A DNA stretch of 64,000 nucleotides from contig OZ220675.1 in assembly GCA_965116325.1 (NCBI GenBank), positions 372,001 through 436,000 of the forward strand, written 5' to 3'. Position 1 is the stretch's first letter, and each line of letters begins with the position of its first letter. The notes beneath the pieces were generated by a model. It worked only from the letters and a program-made list of their open reading frames with translations. It did no database searches and was not told where the DNA came from. This stretch comes from JAGWBF01 sp965116325 (lineage in GTDB: Bacteria > Chloroflexota > Dehalococcoidia > Lucifugimonadales > JAGWBF01). Below, in pieces: positions 45,121-52,202 of this stretch. The translations under genes were made by a program, and so were the position numbers.

Positions 45121-45768
45121 CTAGCCGACCAAGTGAGGAGCAAGAAATCGGGCAACCTCGTCGGCGGCGCTGCTCTCAAGGCCGACCCACACATGGTTAG
45201 CTCCTGGAATGATCTTGAGCTGGGCGCCCTCCAGCTTCGCAGGCACCGCTTCCCCCAGAGCCTCGCTATCCACAACCTGGTCCCTGTCGCCGCTGACCAC
45301 CAGCTTGGGCACCCCGGGCTTACTTTCCTTCAGGCCCTCAAAGGCTCTTAGCGGAGGCGAAACCAGGGCCATGGCCCTGATGCGCCCGTACTTCCCCAGC
45401 CCCGCCAGGGACACCACGGCGCCGAAGGAGTACCCAACGAGGCCCAGCCGTTTGCCGTTGACGCCGGGAAGCTTGCCCATCACCTGCAGGGCGGCGGCCG
45501 CATCGTCCTTTTCCCCTTCACCCTCGTCGTATGTCCCCTCGCTCTTTCCCACCCCTCGAAAGTTGAACCTCAAGGTCGAGATGCCATGCTCCAGCAGGGA
45601 ATGGGACACGGCCAGCACCACAGCATTGTCCATGGTGCCTCCCATGAGGGGATGGGGGTGACACAGGACGACCCCAGGGCATGCAGTCGCTGCATCGCCT
45701 GGAGATGCAAGGACACCCTCCAAGGTGAGGTTGCCGGACCGGAATGAAAGCGCTGTCTGTCGCATCAC
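45121..45768 (-). CDS. Dienelactone-hydrolase-like alpha/beta hydrolase
   Basis: A 215-residue hydrolase. It has VVLCHPHPLMGGTMDNAVV, STLRFNFRGVGKSEGTYDEG, the nucleophile elbow LVGYSFGAVVS, the acid in VSGDRDQVVD and the His in PGANHVWVG. This pattern fits the YqfA/CocE-like short hydrolases called 'alpha/beta superfamily hydrolase'. Substrate is unknown. It is upstream of lspA by 49 bases and divergent from the threonine aldolase. Confidence 0.86.
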   Translation of the reverse strand: MMRQTALSFRSGNLTLEGVLASPGDAATACPGVVLCHPHPLMGGTMDNAVVLAVSHSLLEHGISTLRFNFRGVGKSEGTYDEGEGEKDDAAAALQVMGKLPGVNGKRLGLVGYSFGAVVSLAGLGKYGRIRAMALVSPPLRAFEGLKESKPGVPKLVVSGDRDQVVDSEALGEAVPAKLEGAQLKIIPGANHVWVGLESSAADEVARFLAPHLVG

Positions 45769-45867
45769 TTACTTGGCTGACGCCAGACTCATCATACTAG
45801 ATTTCGCCCTAGTGTTTGGCAAGAAGTGTTGCTAGAATATTGCCCAATCCACGCCCCGGAGGCCCAA

Positions 45868-46926
45868 ATGCCTGTCATCGATCTGCGAAGCGACACCGTC
45901 ACCAAGCCCACTGAAGAGATGAGGGCCGCCATGGCCAAGGCTGAGGTCGGCGACGACGTTATGGGTGAGGACCCCACCGTCAACCGGCTGGAGCAAATGG
46001 CGGCGGAGGTGCTGGGCAAGGAGGCAGGCCTGCTGACCTCTAGCGGCACCATGAGCAACCTGATCGCCGCCCTGTCCCACTGCAGGCGGGGCGATGAGGT
46101 GATCATGGGGAGCGAGGGCCACATGTTCTGGAACGAGGTGGGTGGGGCTGCCACACTGGCGGCGGTGCAGGTGCGGACCGTGCCCAACGATTTCCAGGGT
46201 CGCATGGACCCGGCGGATGTGGAAGCATCCATCAGGCCCCCCGGCAATATCCATTTCCCCAGGACATCACTCCTCTGCCTGGAGAACACCCACAACCGGT
46301 GCAACGGCGGAGTTCTCACTCCTGAAGACACCCGAAGCGTGTGCGAGGTCGCCCACGCCAACGGCGTGGCGGTCCACCTGGACGGCGCCCGGGTGTTCAA
46401 CGCGGCAATAGCCCTTGAGGTGCCCGCCAAGGACCTGGTGGCCGACGTTGACGATGTGTCATTCTGCCTCTCCAAGGGACTTAGCGCTCCGGTGGGCTCC
46501 GTCCTGTGCGGCAGCCAGGAGTTCGTGGAGCAGGCCCGCAAGTGGCGCAAGATGCTGGGCGGCGGGATGCGCCAAGCCGGCGTTATTGCCGCAGCCGGGG
46601 TCGTTGCCTTGGAAACGATGGTTGAACGCTTGGCGGAGGACCATTCCAATGCCAGCCGACTGGCTTCGGGCCTGTCCCAGGTGCCGGGCATACGCCTTGA
46701 CCCGGCATCTTTCCACACCAACATCGTCTTCCTGGAGCTAGAACCTGAGCTGGGAAGCGTTCCCGAGTTCATATCCCGCTTGAACCAGCAAGGACTCAAG
46801 GTGTCTTATCCAGGAGGACGCCGTATACGGCTGGTGACTCACCGGCACATAAGCCCCGGTGATGTGGACCAAGCCATCGACATCGTCGCCCAGGTTGCCA
46901 AGGAGCAGCGGGGCCCGGCGGCCTAA
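45868..46926 (+). CDS. ltaE: Low-specificity L-threonine aldolase
   Basis: A 352-residue PLP enzyme that splits threonine into glycine and acetaldehyde. It has VIDLRSDTVTKPTEEMRAAMAKAEVGDD, LTSSGTMSNLIA, LENTHNRCNGGVLTPED, HLDGARVFNAA and the PLP Lys in DVSFCLSKGLSAPVGSVLCG. GGAGG lies five bases before ATG 45868, preferred to the upstream in-frame start at 45826. Confidence 0.93.
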   Translation: MPVIDLRSDTVTKPTEEMRAAMAKAEVGDDVMGEDPTVNRLEQMAAEVLGKEAGLLTSSGTMSNLIAALSHCRRGDEVIMGSEGHMFWNEVGGAATLAAVQVRTVPNDFQGRMDPADVEASIRPPGNIHFPRTSLLCLENTHNRCNGGVLTPEDTRSVCEVAHANGVAVHLDGARVFNAAIALEVPAKDLVADVDDVSFCLSKGLSAPVGSVLCGSQEFVEQARKWRKMLGGGMRQAGVIAAAGVVALETMVERLAEDHSNASRLASGLSQVPGIRLDPASFHTNIVFLELEPELGSVPEFISRLNQQGLKVSYPGGRRIRLVTHRHISPGDVDQAIDIVAQVAKEQRGPAA

Positions 46927-46965
46927 CAGAGGCTCCCACCACGTCCGCGCTTCAGGGATGGCCAT

Positions 46966-46996
46966 TTGTGCGCATGGGAGCGGGATGGCTTATAAT
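46966..46996 (+). promoter_or_regulatory. Predicted promoter of the Rieske protein gene
   Basis: TTGTGC (46966-46971), 19 bases, TATAAT (46991-46996). The -10 box is perfect; the spacing is slightly long. The leader would be about 50 bases. Confidence 0.5.
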
Positions 46997-47052
46997 ACGG
47001 GGCGTTCGCTCAGCGGACCGATCTTCATAGACATGATTCGGGAGGAGGCAGC

Positions 47053-47370
47053 ATGCCCGCAGACTTCGTGAAGGTGGCCCAGACTTCTGACCTGGCTCCG
47101 GGGCAGATGAAGCAGGTGCAGGCCGGCGACGAGCTGATACTGCTAATCAACCTCGACGGGGAATACTACGCCATGGACGACATCTGCTCCCATGCGTACG
47201 CCCCCCTGACCCAGGGCGACCTGAACGGCGAAGAGGTGGAGTGCCCCCTGCATGGCAGCGCCTTCAATGTGAAGACCGGGGAAGTGCTGTGTCCCCCCGC
47301 CAACCAGTCCCTGGAGACATTTGCGGTTAGGATTGAAGGGGACGACATCCTGATCGGTCCCAAGAGCTAG
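47053..47370 (+). CDS. Rieske [2Fe-2S] ferredoxin
   Basis: A 105-residue soluble Rieske protein. Cluster ligands are in DDICSHAYAPL (C-S-H) and EVECPLHGSAFNV (C-P-L-H). It lacks a membrane anchor and the disulfide loop of high-potential Rieske proteins, so it is a dioxygenase-type electron carrier or small-subunit ferredoxin. GGGAGGAGG precedes ATG 47053. No oxygenase gene is adjacent. Confidence 0.92.
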   Translation: MPADFVKVAQTSDLAPGQMKQVQAGDELILLINLDGEYYAMDDICSHAYAPLTQGDLNGEEVECPLHGSAFNVKTGEVLCPPANQSLETFAVRIEGDDILIGPKS

Positions 47371-47419
47371 GTGCTGGGGGCGGGAAACCGTTCCCCAAGA
47401 TGGGCCGATTATGTGGCAG

Positions 47420-48157
47420 TTACCGGCCCCTGGTATCTCCCCACAGGTAGATGTGCAGGCGGGGGCTGAACCTCAGGTTCTCGTTCACGCAAAGCTGGCT
47501 GAGCCACGCGCTCCGCTCCTGGAGCACTGACGGGGTTCGACCCTCGGGCGAGAGGAGCACCCGCTCCCTGGGAATGGCCAGTTCTTCGACTAGCCTGCGC
47601 ACCTCTTCCATGTCGGACTCTCTCGTAACCACGAACTTGAAGAAGGCCTGCGGCATGGCAGCGAAGGTCCTTAATGCCCCCGGAACGTAGCGCTTCTCCA
47701 GGGTGTTTCCCGACGTTGCCAGCTTGGGGGAGACGTTCCATTGGTCGATGTACGTGGCCATCTCAGTCGTTGGTGCAATGGTGCCGTTGGTCTCAACCTC
47801 GAAGGTGAACCCCCGGCGTTTTAAGGAGCCAATCAGTCCAGCCATCTGCTCTTGCTGCATCAATGGCTCGCCCCCGGTGACCACCATATGGGAACAGCCG
47901 TAACGCAGCACCTCGCGCTCCACATCCTCAGCGGAAATATCCACCACCTCTTTGTCGTAGTCGTAGTTCTTCCAGTCCCACGTGTACTTGGTGTCGCACC
48001 AGGTGCAGGCCAGGTTGCACTGGGCCAAGCGCAGAAACACTGCAGGAATCCCGGCCAAGGTGCCCTCGCCCTGGAGGGTGTGGAAAATCTCCGGCCTTCC
48101 GTCGGCCCCGCGGCTTACTTTGAGGGACGTGGTCGAGTTTCGGACATCTGCATTCAT
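47420..48157 (-). CDS. queE: 7-carboxy-7-deazaguanine synthase
   Basis: A 245-residue radical-SAM enzyme that makes 7-carboxy-7-deazaguanine. The cluster motif C47-x3-C51-x2-C54 lies in RLAQCNLACTWCDTKYTW, followed by VVTGGEPLMQQ. FHTLQGEGTLAGIPAVF is typical for QueE. The ATG overlaps the queC stop (ATGA). It closes the operon queF-D-C-E. Confidence 0.95.
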   Translation of the reverse strand: MNADVRNSTTSLKVSRGADGRPEIFHTLQGEGTLAGIPAVFLRLAQCNLACTWCDTKYTWDWKNYDYDKEVVDISAEDVEREVLRYGCSHMVVTGGEPLMQQEQMAGLIGSLKRRGFTFEVETNGTIAPTTEMATYIDQWNVSPKLATSGNTLEKRYVPGALRTFAAMPQAFFKFVVTRESDMEEVRRLVEELAIPRERVLLSPEGRTPSVLQERSAWLSQLCVNENLRFSPRLHIYLWGDTRGR

Positions 48158-48903
48158 TCCGACCCGCCCTTCAGCCTGACCAGCAGGGGGTCGGGATACC
48201 CCGCCTCTTCAAAGCCCTTGGCCCGCAGGATGCAGCTGTCGCAGGAACCGCAGGGCTCAGAACCTCCCTGGTAGCAGCTCCAGGTGTTGGCGAGGGGAGC
48301 GTCCAGCTCCATGGCCCACTGGACAATCTCCGCCTTTGACATGTGGATGATGGGCGTCTCGATTTCCATGGGGACGCTGTACTCACTCCACAGCTTGCTC
48401 CCGTATTTCAGGACCTCCTTCATTTTCTCGAAGAACTCGGGCCGGCAATCGGGATACCCGCTGTAGTCGATGGCGTTGGGGGCCATAAAGAGAGTGGCCT
48501 GCAGCTCATCGGCCATAACCTTCTCTTGCTCTATGGCCCACAGCGCCTGGCTCTCCAGGTAGGCCGCCCCAACGGTGATGAAGTAGGTGTTGCGCAGGGG
48601 CACGTAGGAGCTGGGAATGGACTGGCCCATCAGACTGGCATCCCGCTCTTCGGGCAGGGAGACTACGTCCGGGCTGGTCAGGGCCGAGTACCAAGCGACC
48701 TTCCCGAAGGAGGACACATCCACCAGCTCATGGCGGATGCCCAGGGATGCGCTGACCTGGCGGGCGCTGTCCAGCTCGGTGCTGTGGGTCTGGCCGTAGT
48801 AGAAGGTGAGGGCACTCAACCGGTCAGTCCTGCCTTTGGCAAAAGCAGAGACAGTGGTGGAGTCCAGCCCGCCGGAGAGGAGGGTGACGCCAATGCTGAC
48901 CAT
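48154..48903 (-). CDS. queC: 7-cyano-7-deazaguanine synthase
   Basis: A 249-residue ATP-dependent ligase converting CDG to preQ0. The PP-loop is LLSGGLDSTTVSAF. The C-terminal zinc site is in SCYQGGSEPCGSCDSCILRAKGF. The ATG shares a base with the queD stop (TAATG). Confidence 0.95.
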   Translation of the reverse strand: MVSIGVTLLSGGLDSTTVSAFAKGRTDRLSALTFYYGQTHSTELDSARQVSASLGIRHELVDVSSFGKVAWYSALTSPDVVSLPEERDASLMGQSIPSSYVPLRNTYFITVGAAYLESQALWAIEQEKVMADELQATLFMAPNAIDYSGYPDCRPEFFEKMKEVLKYGSKLWSEYSVPMEIETPIIHMSKAEIVQWAMELDAPLANTWSCYQGGSEPCGSCDSCILRAKGFEEAGYPDPLLVRLKGGSE

Positions 48904-49331
48904 TAGGGAGCCGATCGATATTCAGCGTATTGCGTGGGGGACTCCCACATTCGGACCGCTGCCGGCTCGATTCCACAAAGCTCCCTGGTCTTGTGGTATA
49001 TCTCCCGGGCCATCACTTCAGCCGATGGGTTTACCCCGTCGAAAAGGTACAGAAACTGCTCCTTGACTCCCTTCAGGGCTTCGAGAAGCTCTCCGTCCCC
49101 GCTGTTCAACAAGAAGGCGTGGTCCCAGTTCATCTCTATCCAGGCGGACACCTTCCGCTTCAGCTCACTGAAATCCACGACGAATCCGACGCTGTCCAGG
49201 GCATTGGAGGATACGAAGATTTCGACCTTGTAGTTGTGGCCGTGGGGGTGGATGCACTTGCCGTCGTGGTCCAGGAGCCGGTGGCCGGCGGAGAACTCCA
49301 GCTCCACCCGCACCTGGAAGTCATCCTTCAT
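48903..49331 (-). CDS. queD: 6-carboxy-5,6,7,8-tetrahydropterin synthase
   Basis: A 142-residue PTPS-like enzyme. Zinc ligands are in FSAGHRLLDHDG and IHPHGHNYKV, with the catalytic Cys in GKCIHPHGH. WDHAFLLN and PSAEVMAREIY are also conserved. It overlaps the queF stop by four bases. Confidence 0.94.
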   Translation of the reverse strand: MKDDFQVRVELEFSAGHRLLDHDGKCIHPHGHNYKVEIFVSSNALDSVGFVVDFSELKRKVSAWIEMNWDHAFLLNSGDGELLEALKGVKEQFLYLFDGVNPSAEVMAREIYHKTRELCGIEPAAVRMWESPTQYAEYRSAP

Positions 49332-49789
49332 GGTCGCTGCTCGGTGAGCGCCCTCTCGCGAGGCAGACCCTCAGCCGGATACCTGGCAGTAACGGTTGTG
49401 TGCAGACCGCCCCGGACCTTGTAGTCCAGGACTACCTCCATCCGATGGGGTTTGCAGGCGCCCACCAGGTCGTCCAGAATGCGGTTTGCGGCGCTTTCCT
49501 GAACAATGCCCACGTCCCTGTAGGAAAGCAAGTAGTACTTGAGGGACTTGAGCTCGATACATAGCTTGTGAGGCTCATAGGTGATGCTCAGGGTCCCGTA
49601 GTCCGGGAGGCCCGTCCAGGGACACACGGCGGTGAATTCGTCGGTCTCTATATGGACCTCGGAGTCTCCGCAAGAAGGCTCGTAGTCGAAGGACATCAGG
49701 ATTGCGCTGTCGATGGACGCCTCGGGCCCTCCCTCGATGCGCCGATCCAGGTTCTCGTAGCGATCTTTCAGCGATGCTATAGATGCCAT
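49328..49789 (-). CDS. queF: NADPH-dependent 7-cyano-7-deazaguanine reductase
   Basis: A 153-residue short-form (B. subtilis-type) enzyme reducing preQ0 to preQ1. The catalytic Cys56 is in DEFTAVCPWTGLPDYG, and the NADPH-site Glu in LKSLKYYLLSYRDVGIVQE. It is the first gene behind a consensus promoter and a 58-base leader that may be a riboswitch. No folE gene for the first pathway step is nearby. Confidence 0.94.
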   Translation of the reverse strand: MASIASLKDRYENLDRRIEGGPEASIDSAILMSFDYEPSCGDSEVHIETDEFTAVCPWTGLPDYGTLSITYEPHKLCIELKSLKYYLLSYRDVGIVQESAANRILDDLVGACKPHRMEVVLDYKVRGGLHTTVTARYPAEGLPRERALTEQRP

Positions 49790-49799
49790 GTCTGTAACT

Positions 49800-49839
49800 T
49801 ATCCCCTGTCTGCCGGGATATGCACTCCGGATGGCAGAC
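49800..49839 (-). promoter_or_regulatory. Candidate pseudoknot leader of the queFDCE operon, possible preQ1-type riboswitch
   Basis: Read on the minus strand, GUCUGCC (49839-49833) pairs with GGCAGAC (49814-49808). The 18-base loop ends in UAUCCC (49820-49815), which can pair with GGGAUA (49805-49800) just after the stem. The result is an H-type pseudoknot. The second helix covers the only SD-like stretch, AGGGGAU, so folding should block ribosome binding to queF. No match to the published class I aptamer sequence is visible. Confidence 0.5.
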
Positions 49840-49853
49840 GAGTGGCTTATTCA

Positions 49854-49882
49854 ATGATAGGTTAAGGCCCAATAGGTGTCAA
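49854..49882 (-). promoter_or_regulatory. Consensus promoter of queFDCE
   Basis: Perfect TTGACA (49882-49877), 17 bases, TATCAT (49859-49854). Transcription should start near 49847, so the leader is about 58 bases and consists almost only of the candidate pseudoknot. Confidence 0.8.
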
Positions 49883-49910
49883 AACCCACGGACGGCCCCC
49901 TCCTCTCTCC

Positions 49911-49939
49911 TTGTCATTCCTATAGTGCTGGGGTATCCT
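49911..49939 (+). promoter_or_regulatory. Predicted promoter of the selenoprotein redox operon
   Basis: TTGTCA (49911-49916), 17 bases, TATCCT (49934-49939). It lies back to back with the queF promoter, about 30 bases apart. Confidence 0.65.
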
Positions 49940-49992
49940 TGTTGTATCTGCCAGGTACGGGAGGGCCCTTGGCCCACGCAGGGGAAGAGGCG

Positions 49993-50382
49993 TTGAAAGA
50001 CCAGTCCACAACAGACAAACTCGCCGGCGCCGAGCTGCTCGAATCCCCAGCAGAACTGGAAGAGATACAGGTGCTGCTGAAAGAGGCGGTCGCTTCGGAG
50101 CCTTCCCTTCGACTGCTGCCCAAGTTCGCTATGGCGCGAGCCGGAAACCCCGACTTCCACCGGGTCTACTTCGCCATCCATTGCACATGTGGGACTGCGG
50201 GCCTCGTCTGCGTCGAAACAGCCAAGTCCAAGACCCTGCCCCAGGTTGAGAATGCTCTGCCTACCCTCGCACAGCACCTGTTGAGCAGGGCAAGGCAGTT
50301 TGCCAGCATGCCCTGCTCAATGCACACAAGCATGCGCTCTATGGGCATCCAGGCTTCGAAGCAAGCTGGTGAGGGGAGCTGA
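49993..50382 (+). CDS. Conserved-looking hypothetical protein, first gene of the FTR-glutaredoxin operon
   Basis: The product of about 129 residues is not recognised. It is soluble, with an acidic helical N-terminal half (ELLESPAELEEIQVLLKEAV) and a core FHRVYFAIHCTCGTAGLVCVETAKS with three Cys, two as CTC. Another Cys lies in MPCSMHTSM. The cysteines could bind metal or take part in redox exchange with the following proteins. Start is uncertain: TTG 49993 with AGGGGA upstream, or TTG 49969 after GGGAGGG. The stop is one base before the FTR start, so it is cotranscribed and probably functionally linked. Confidence 0.6.
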   Translation: MKDQSTTDKLAGAELLESPAELEEIQVLLKEAVASEPSLRLLPKFAMARAGNPDFHRVYFAIHCTCGTAGLVCVETAKSKTLPQVENALPTLAQHLLSRARQFASMPCSMHTSMRSMGIQASKQAGEGS

Positions 50383-50383
50383 T

Positions 50384-50800
50384 ATGCCAAAGAAGATCGA
50401 CCCGGAAAAGGCGATGGAGGGCGCCATCCGCTTTTCGGAAAAGTACGTAGAGAAGAGCGGGTACAAGTTCTTCCCCGACCAGGAAGTGGTACGCCTCGTG
50501 CAGGAAGGCCTGGCCCGCAACCAGGTGGAGTACGGGTACCGCTACTGCCCCTGAATGCCCCTCAGCGGCGATCCCGTCGAGGACCGCAAGAAGATTTGCC
50601 CCTGCGACCGGCACCATGAGGACATAGAACGGGATGGTTTCTGTATTTGAATGTTCTTCGTAAGCGAAGAGTTTCTTCGCCAACAGGAACAAGGAAACGA
50701 CATCGAGCAGACCATAGGTGAGGCAGTTAAGCCCGGTGAAGGCCTGTTCGACCAGCCATATAAGTCGAAAGCAGACCAGAAGGGCAGCCAGAGTACGTAG
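50384..50800 (+). CDS. Ferredoxin:thioredoxin reductase catalytic subunit, predicted selenoprotein with two Sec (in-frame TGA codons 57 and 89)
   Basis: The 138-residue product reduces thioredoxin-like proteins with electrons from ferredoxin. ATG 50384 follows AGGGGAG. The family pattern CPC...CPC...CxC appears as C55-P-U57, C72-P-C74 and C87-I-U89, where U is TGA at 50552 and 50648. In the Synechocystis enzyme the four [4Fe-4S] ligands are Cys55, 74, 76 and 85, and the active disulfide is Cys57-Cys87. Here the cluster ligands remain Cys and both active-site residues are TGA. Sequence continues in frame with family-like residues (GDPVEDRKKICPC, MFFVSEEF) to a TAG at 50798. Both TGAs are followed by hairpins. 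This argues strongly for selenocysteine and a possible diselenide. Without recoding the protein would stop at residue 56, before the cluster is complete. Confidence 0.88.
50560..50582 (+). promoter_or_regulatory. Candidate SECIS 1 of the FTR gene
   Basis: CCTC, A, G, CGG, loop CGATC, CCG, T, C, GAGG: an eight-pair hairpin with one A-C mismatch and one G-T pair. The loop G is base 19 counted from the U of UGA. Confidence 0.6.
50664..50680 (+). promoter_or_regulatory. Candidate SECIS 2 of the FTR gene
   Basis: GCGAAGA, loop GTT, TCTTCGC: a perfect seven-pair stem. Loop G-U are bases 24-25 from the UGA, close to G23-U24 of the E. coli fdhF element. Confidence 0.72.
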
Positions 50801-50815
50801 AGGAGCTGAGAAGCT

Positions 50816-51052
50816 GTGAGCATAACCGTTTACACATCTGTTGGTTGAGGCCCCTGCCACATGGTGAAAGTGTATCTTTCACAGAAGGGGCTCGAGTTCA
50901 CCGAACGAAACGTATCGCTGGACGAAAATGCCAGAGAAGACCTGCTCTCCCTGGGATATCGCAGCACACCCGTGACTGTGATAAACGACGAGAAGGTCGT
51001 AGGTTACAGTCCTCCCAAGCTGGAAGAAGCCCTGCAGACAGCCGGGATCTAG
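50816..51052 (+). CDS. Glutaredoxin-like protein, predicted selenoprotein (Sec11, UGPC active site)
   Basis: A 78-residue thioredoxin-fold protein. Start is GTG 50816 with AGGAG ten bases upstream, 15 bases after the FTR stop. The product reads SITVYTSVG-U-GPCHMVKVYLSQKG; TGA 50846 stands at the first Cys of the usual CPxC/CGPC motif, giving U11-G-P-C14. The rest is typical: the cis-Pro in YRSTPVTVI and the glutathione/NrdH-like VVGYSPPKLEEAL. Calling from the next ATG (50861) would remove the first strand and active site. It is the probable electron acceptor of the FTR encoded upstream. It could equally be called NrdH- or thioredoxin-like. Confidence 0.87.
50850..50891 (+). promoter_or_regulatory. 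Candidate SECIS of the glutaredoxin gene
   Basis: Inner stem GTGAAAG / CTTTCAC (seven perfect pairs) with loop TGTAT, and an outer stem GCCCC (50850-50854) / GGGGC (50887-50891). Loop G-U are bases 27-28 from the UGA. Confidence 0.72.
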
Positions 51053-51106
51053 ACACACGCAACCGGCGAGAAGGCTTTCTGTCGCTGCTCTATGGCGGAA
51101 GTTGGG

Positions 51107-52009
51107 CTACTTGCCCAGGAGCTTCATCAGTAGAGCCATCCTGACGTACAAGCCGTTCTCCGCTTGACGATAGCCGGCCCAGCGGGGGTCGCCAGTCTCC
51201 TCGATCACCAGATCGCTGCGTTGCATAGGGTCGAGGATCACACACCCGGGTTTTAGGGCCGCCAGCAGCTCATTGTCAACCTTGGCTTCCGCTATGTTGC
51301 GGCTTCTCACCAGCTCCGCATGGCCCGGGGTGCTTGCGCCGTTGACGTACACCGCATCTAGGGATCCGGCCAGATCCATCAAAGATGTGCCCTGGGTGAA
51401 TGCGATGCCCGCCCCGGTGCTGTAGTCGATGGTGTCCTGGTCAGCCTGTCCCGTTACAGGGAACAGGTGCACCTTGATGTTCTCGTACATGGCGAGGGCC
51501 GTCAAAAGGGCGTTCACGTTTCTATGATCGAGCCTGCCCAGGAAGGCGATGTTCAGCCCATCGACACTCCCCAACTCCCGCTTGAGTGTGTACAAGTCCA
51601 GGAGCGCCTGGGTAGGGTGGTCTTCGGGGCTGCCCCCATTGATGACCGCCAGGCCTCCGGCCTCGGCAGCTTGCTCCGCCGCCCCCGTCTGCTGAGACCT
51701 TAAGACGACCACGTCGAAGTGCAGACTGCCCAGGAACCTCATTGTGTTCTCTATGAAAGTGGTTGTTCTGACGGGGAAGAACTGGGATGCATCCTCGGTG
51801 TGCTGGGCATCGCCCCCGAGTAGGGCCATCGCCCGCTCGAAGGATGCCCGGGTTAGAAAGCTGGGCTCGTAAAACAGGCAGTACAGGGACCGTCCCTGCA
51901 ACGCCTGTGCAACGGGAGCGCCGTCTCGAATGCGGTCGCACAGGGGAAACAGATCCTCTTCGATCCATTGACGCTCCATGTCCCTGGTCCGTATCAGATG
52001 ATTCGGCAA
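51107..52009 (-). CDS. Aspartate/ornithine carbamoyltransferase-family paralogue
   Basis: A 300-residue transcarbamylase-fold protein. It has EPSFLTRASFERAM where aspartate carbamoyltransferases have EPSTRTRLSFE, DHPTQALLDLYTL for the HPTQ motif, and the C-terminal YRQAENGLYVRMALL. The carbamoyl-phosphate Arg of S-T-R-T-R is replaced by Leu, and the usual phosphate/aspartate loop is also altered (FLGRLDHRNVNALL). So it may not be a working PyrB and may use another substrate. It converges on the glutaredoxin gene. No pyrimidine-pathway gene is adjacent. Confidence 0.78.
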   Translation of the reverse strand: MPNHLIRTRDMERQWIEEDLFPLCDRIRDGAPVAQALQGRSLYCLFYEPSFLTRASFERAMALLGGDAQHTEDASQFFPVRTTTFIENTMRFLGSLHFDVVVLRSQQTGAAEQAAEAGGLAVINGGSPEDHPTQALLDLYTLKRELGSVDGLNIAFLGRLDHRNVNALLTALAMYENIKVHLFPVTGQADQDTIDYSTGAGIAFTQGTSLMDLAGSLDAVYVNGASTPGHAELVRSRNIAEAKVDNELLAALKPGCVILDPMQRSDLVIEETGDPRWAGYRQAENGLYVRMALLMKLLGK

Positions 52010-52202
52010 AGCAAGTCCTCGGTGTATCTTTAGGTCGTTCCGGTCGCTGGCAGAGGGCCATCCCTGAAGGCGCCCTCACGTTAGATTCTCGGCACCGGTG
52101 AGAATATAACCGGGCCATGTTACACTATAGCCCGCTTCATCGCCAAGCTGGATCAAAGCTGAGGCATATGGGTCCCGGGACACTCTTGTAGGAGAAGCAG
52201 GT

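Noticed and set aside
44403..45275. A longer lspA beginning upstream of 45071
   Set aside because: The extra N-terminal residues are low-complexity, would overlap the upstream hydrolase gene in another frame, and a good SD sits before TTG 45071.
50552..50848. Reassignment of TGA to Cys, Trp or Gly throughout the genome
   Set aside because: TGA also terminates normal-length genes here, with the next start overlapping it (sdhA/sdhB, nuoM/nuoN, nuoD/nuoH, queC/queE), and ordinary Cys and Trp codons are common. Context-dependent Sec decoding fits better.
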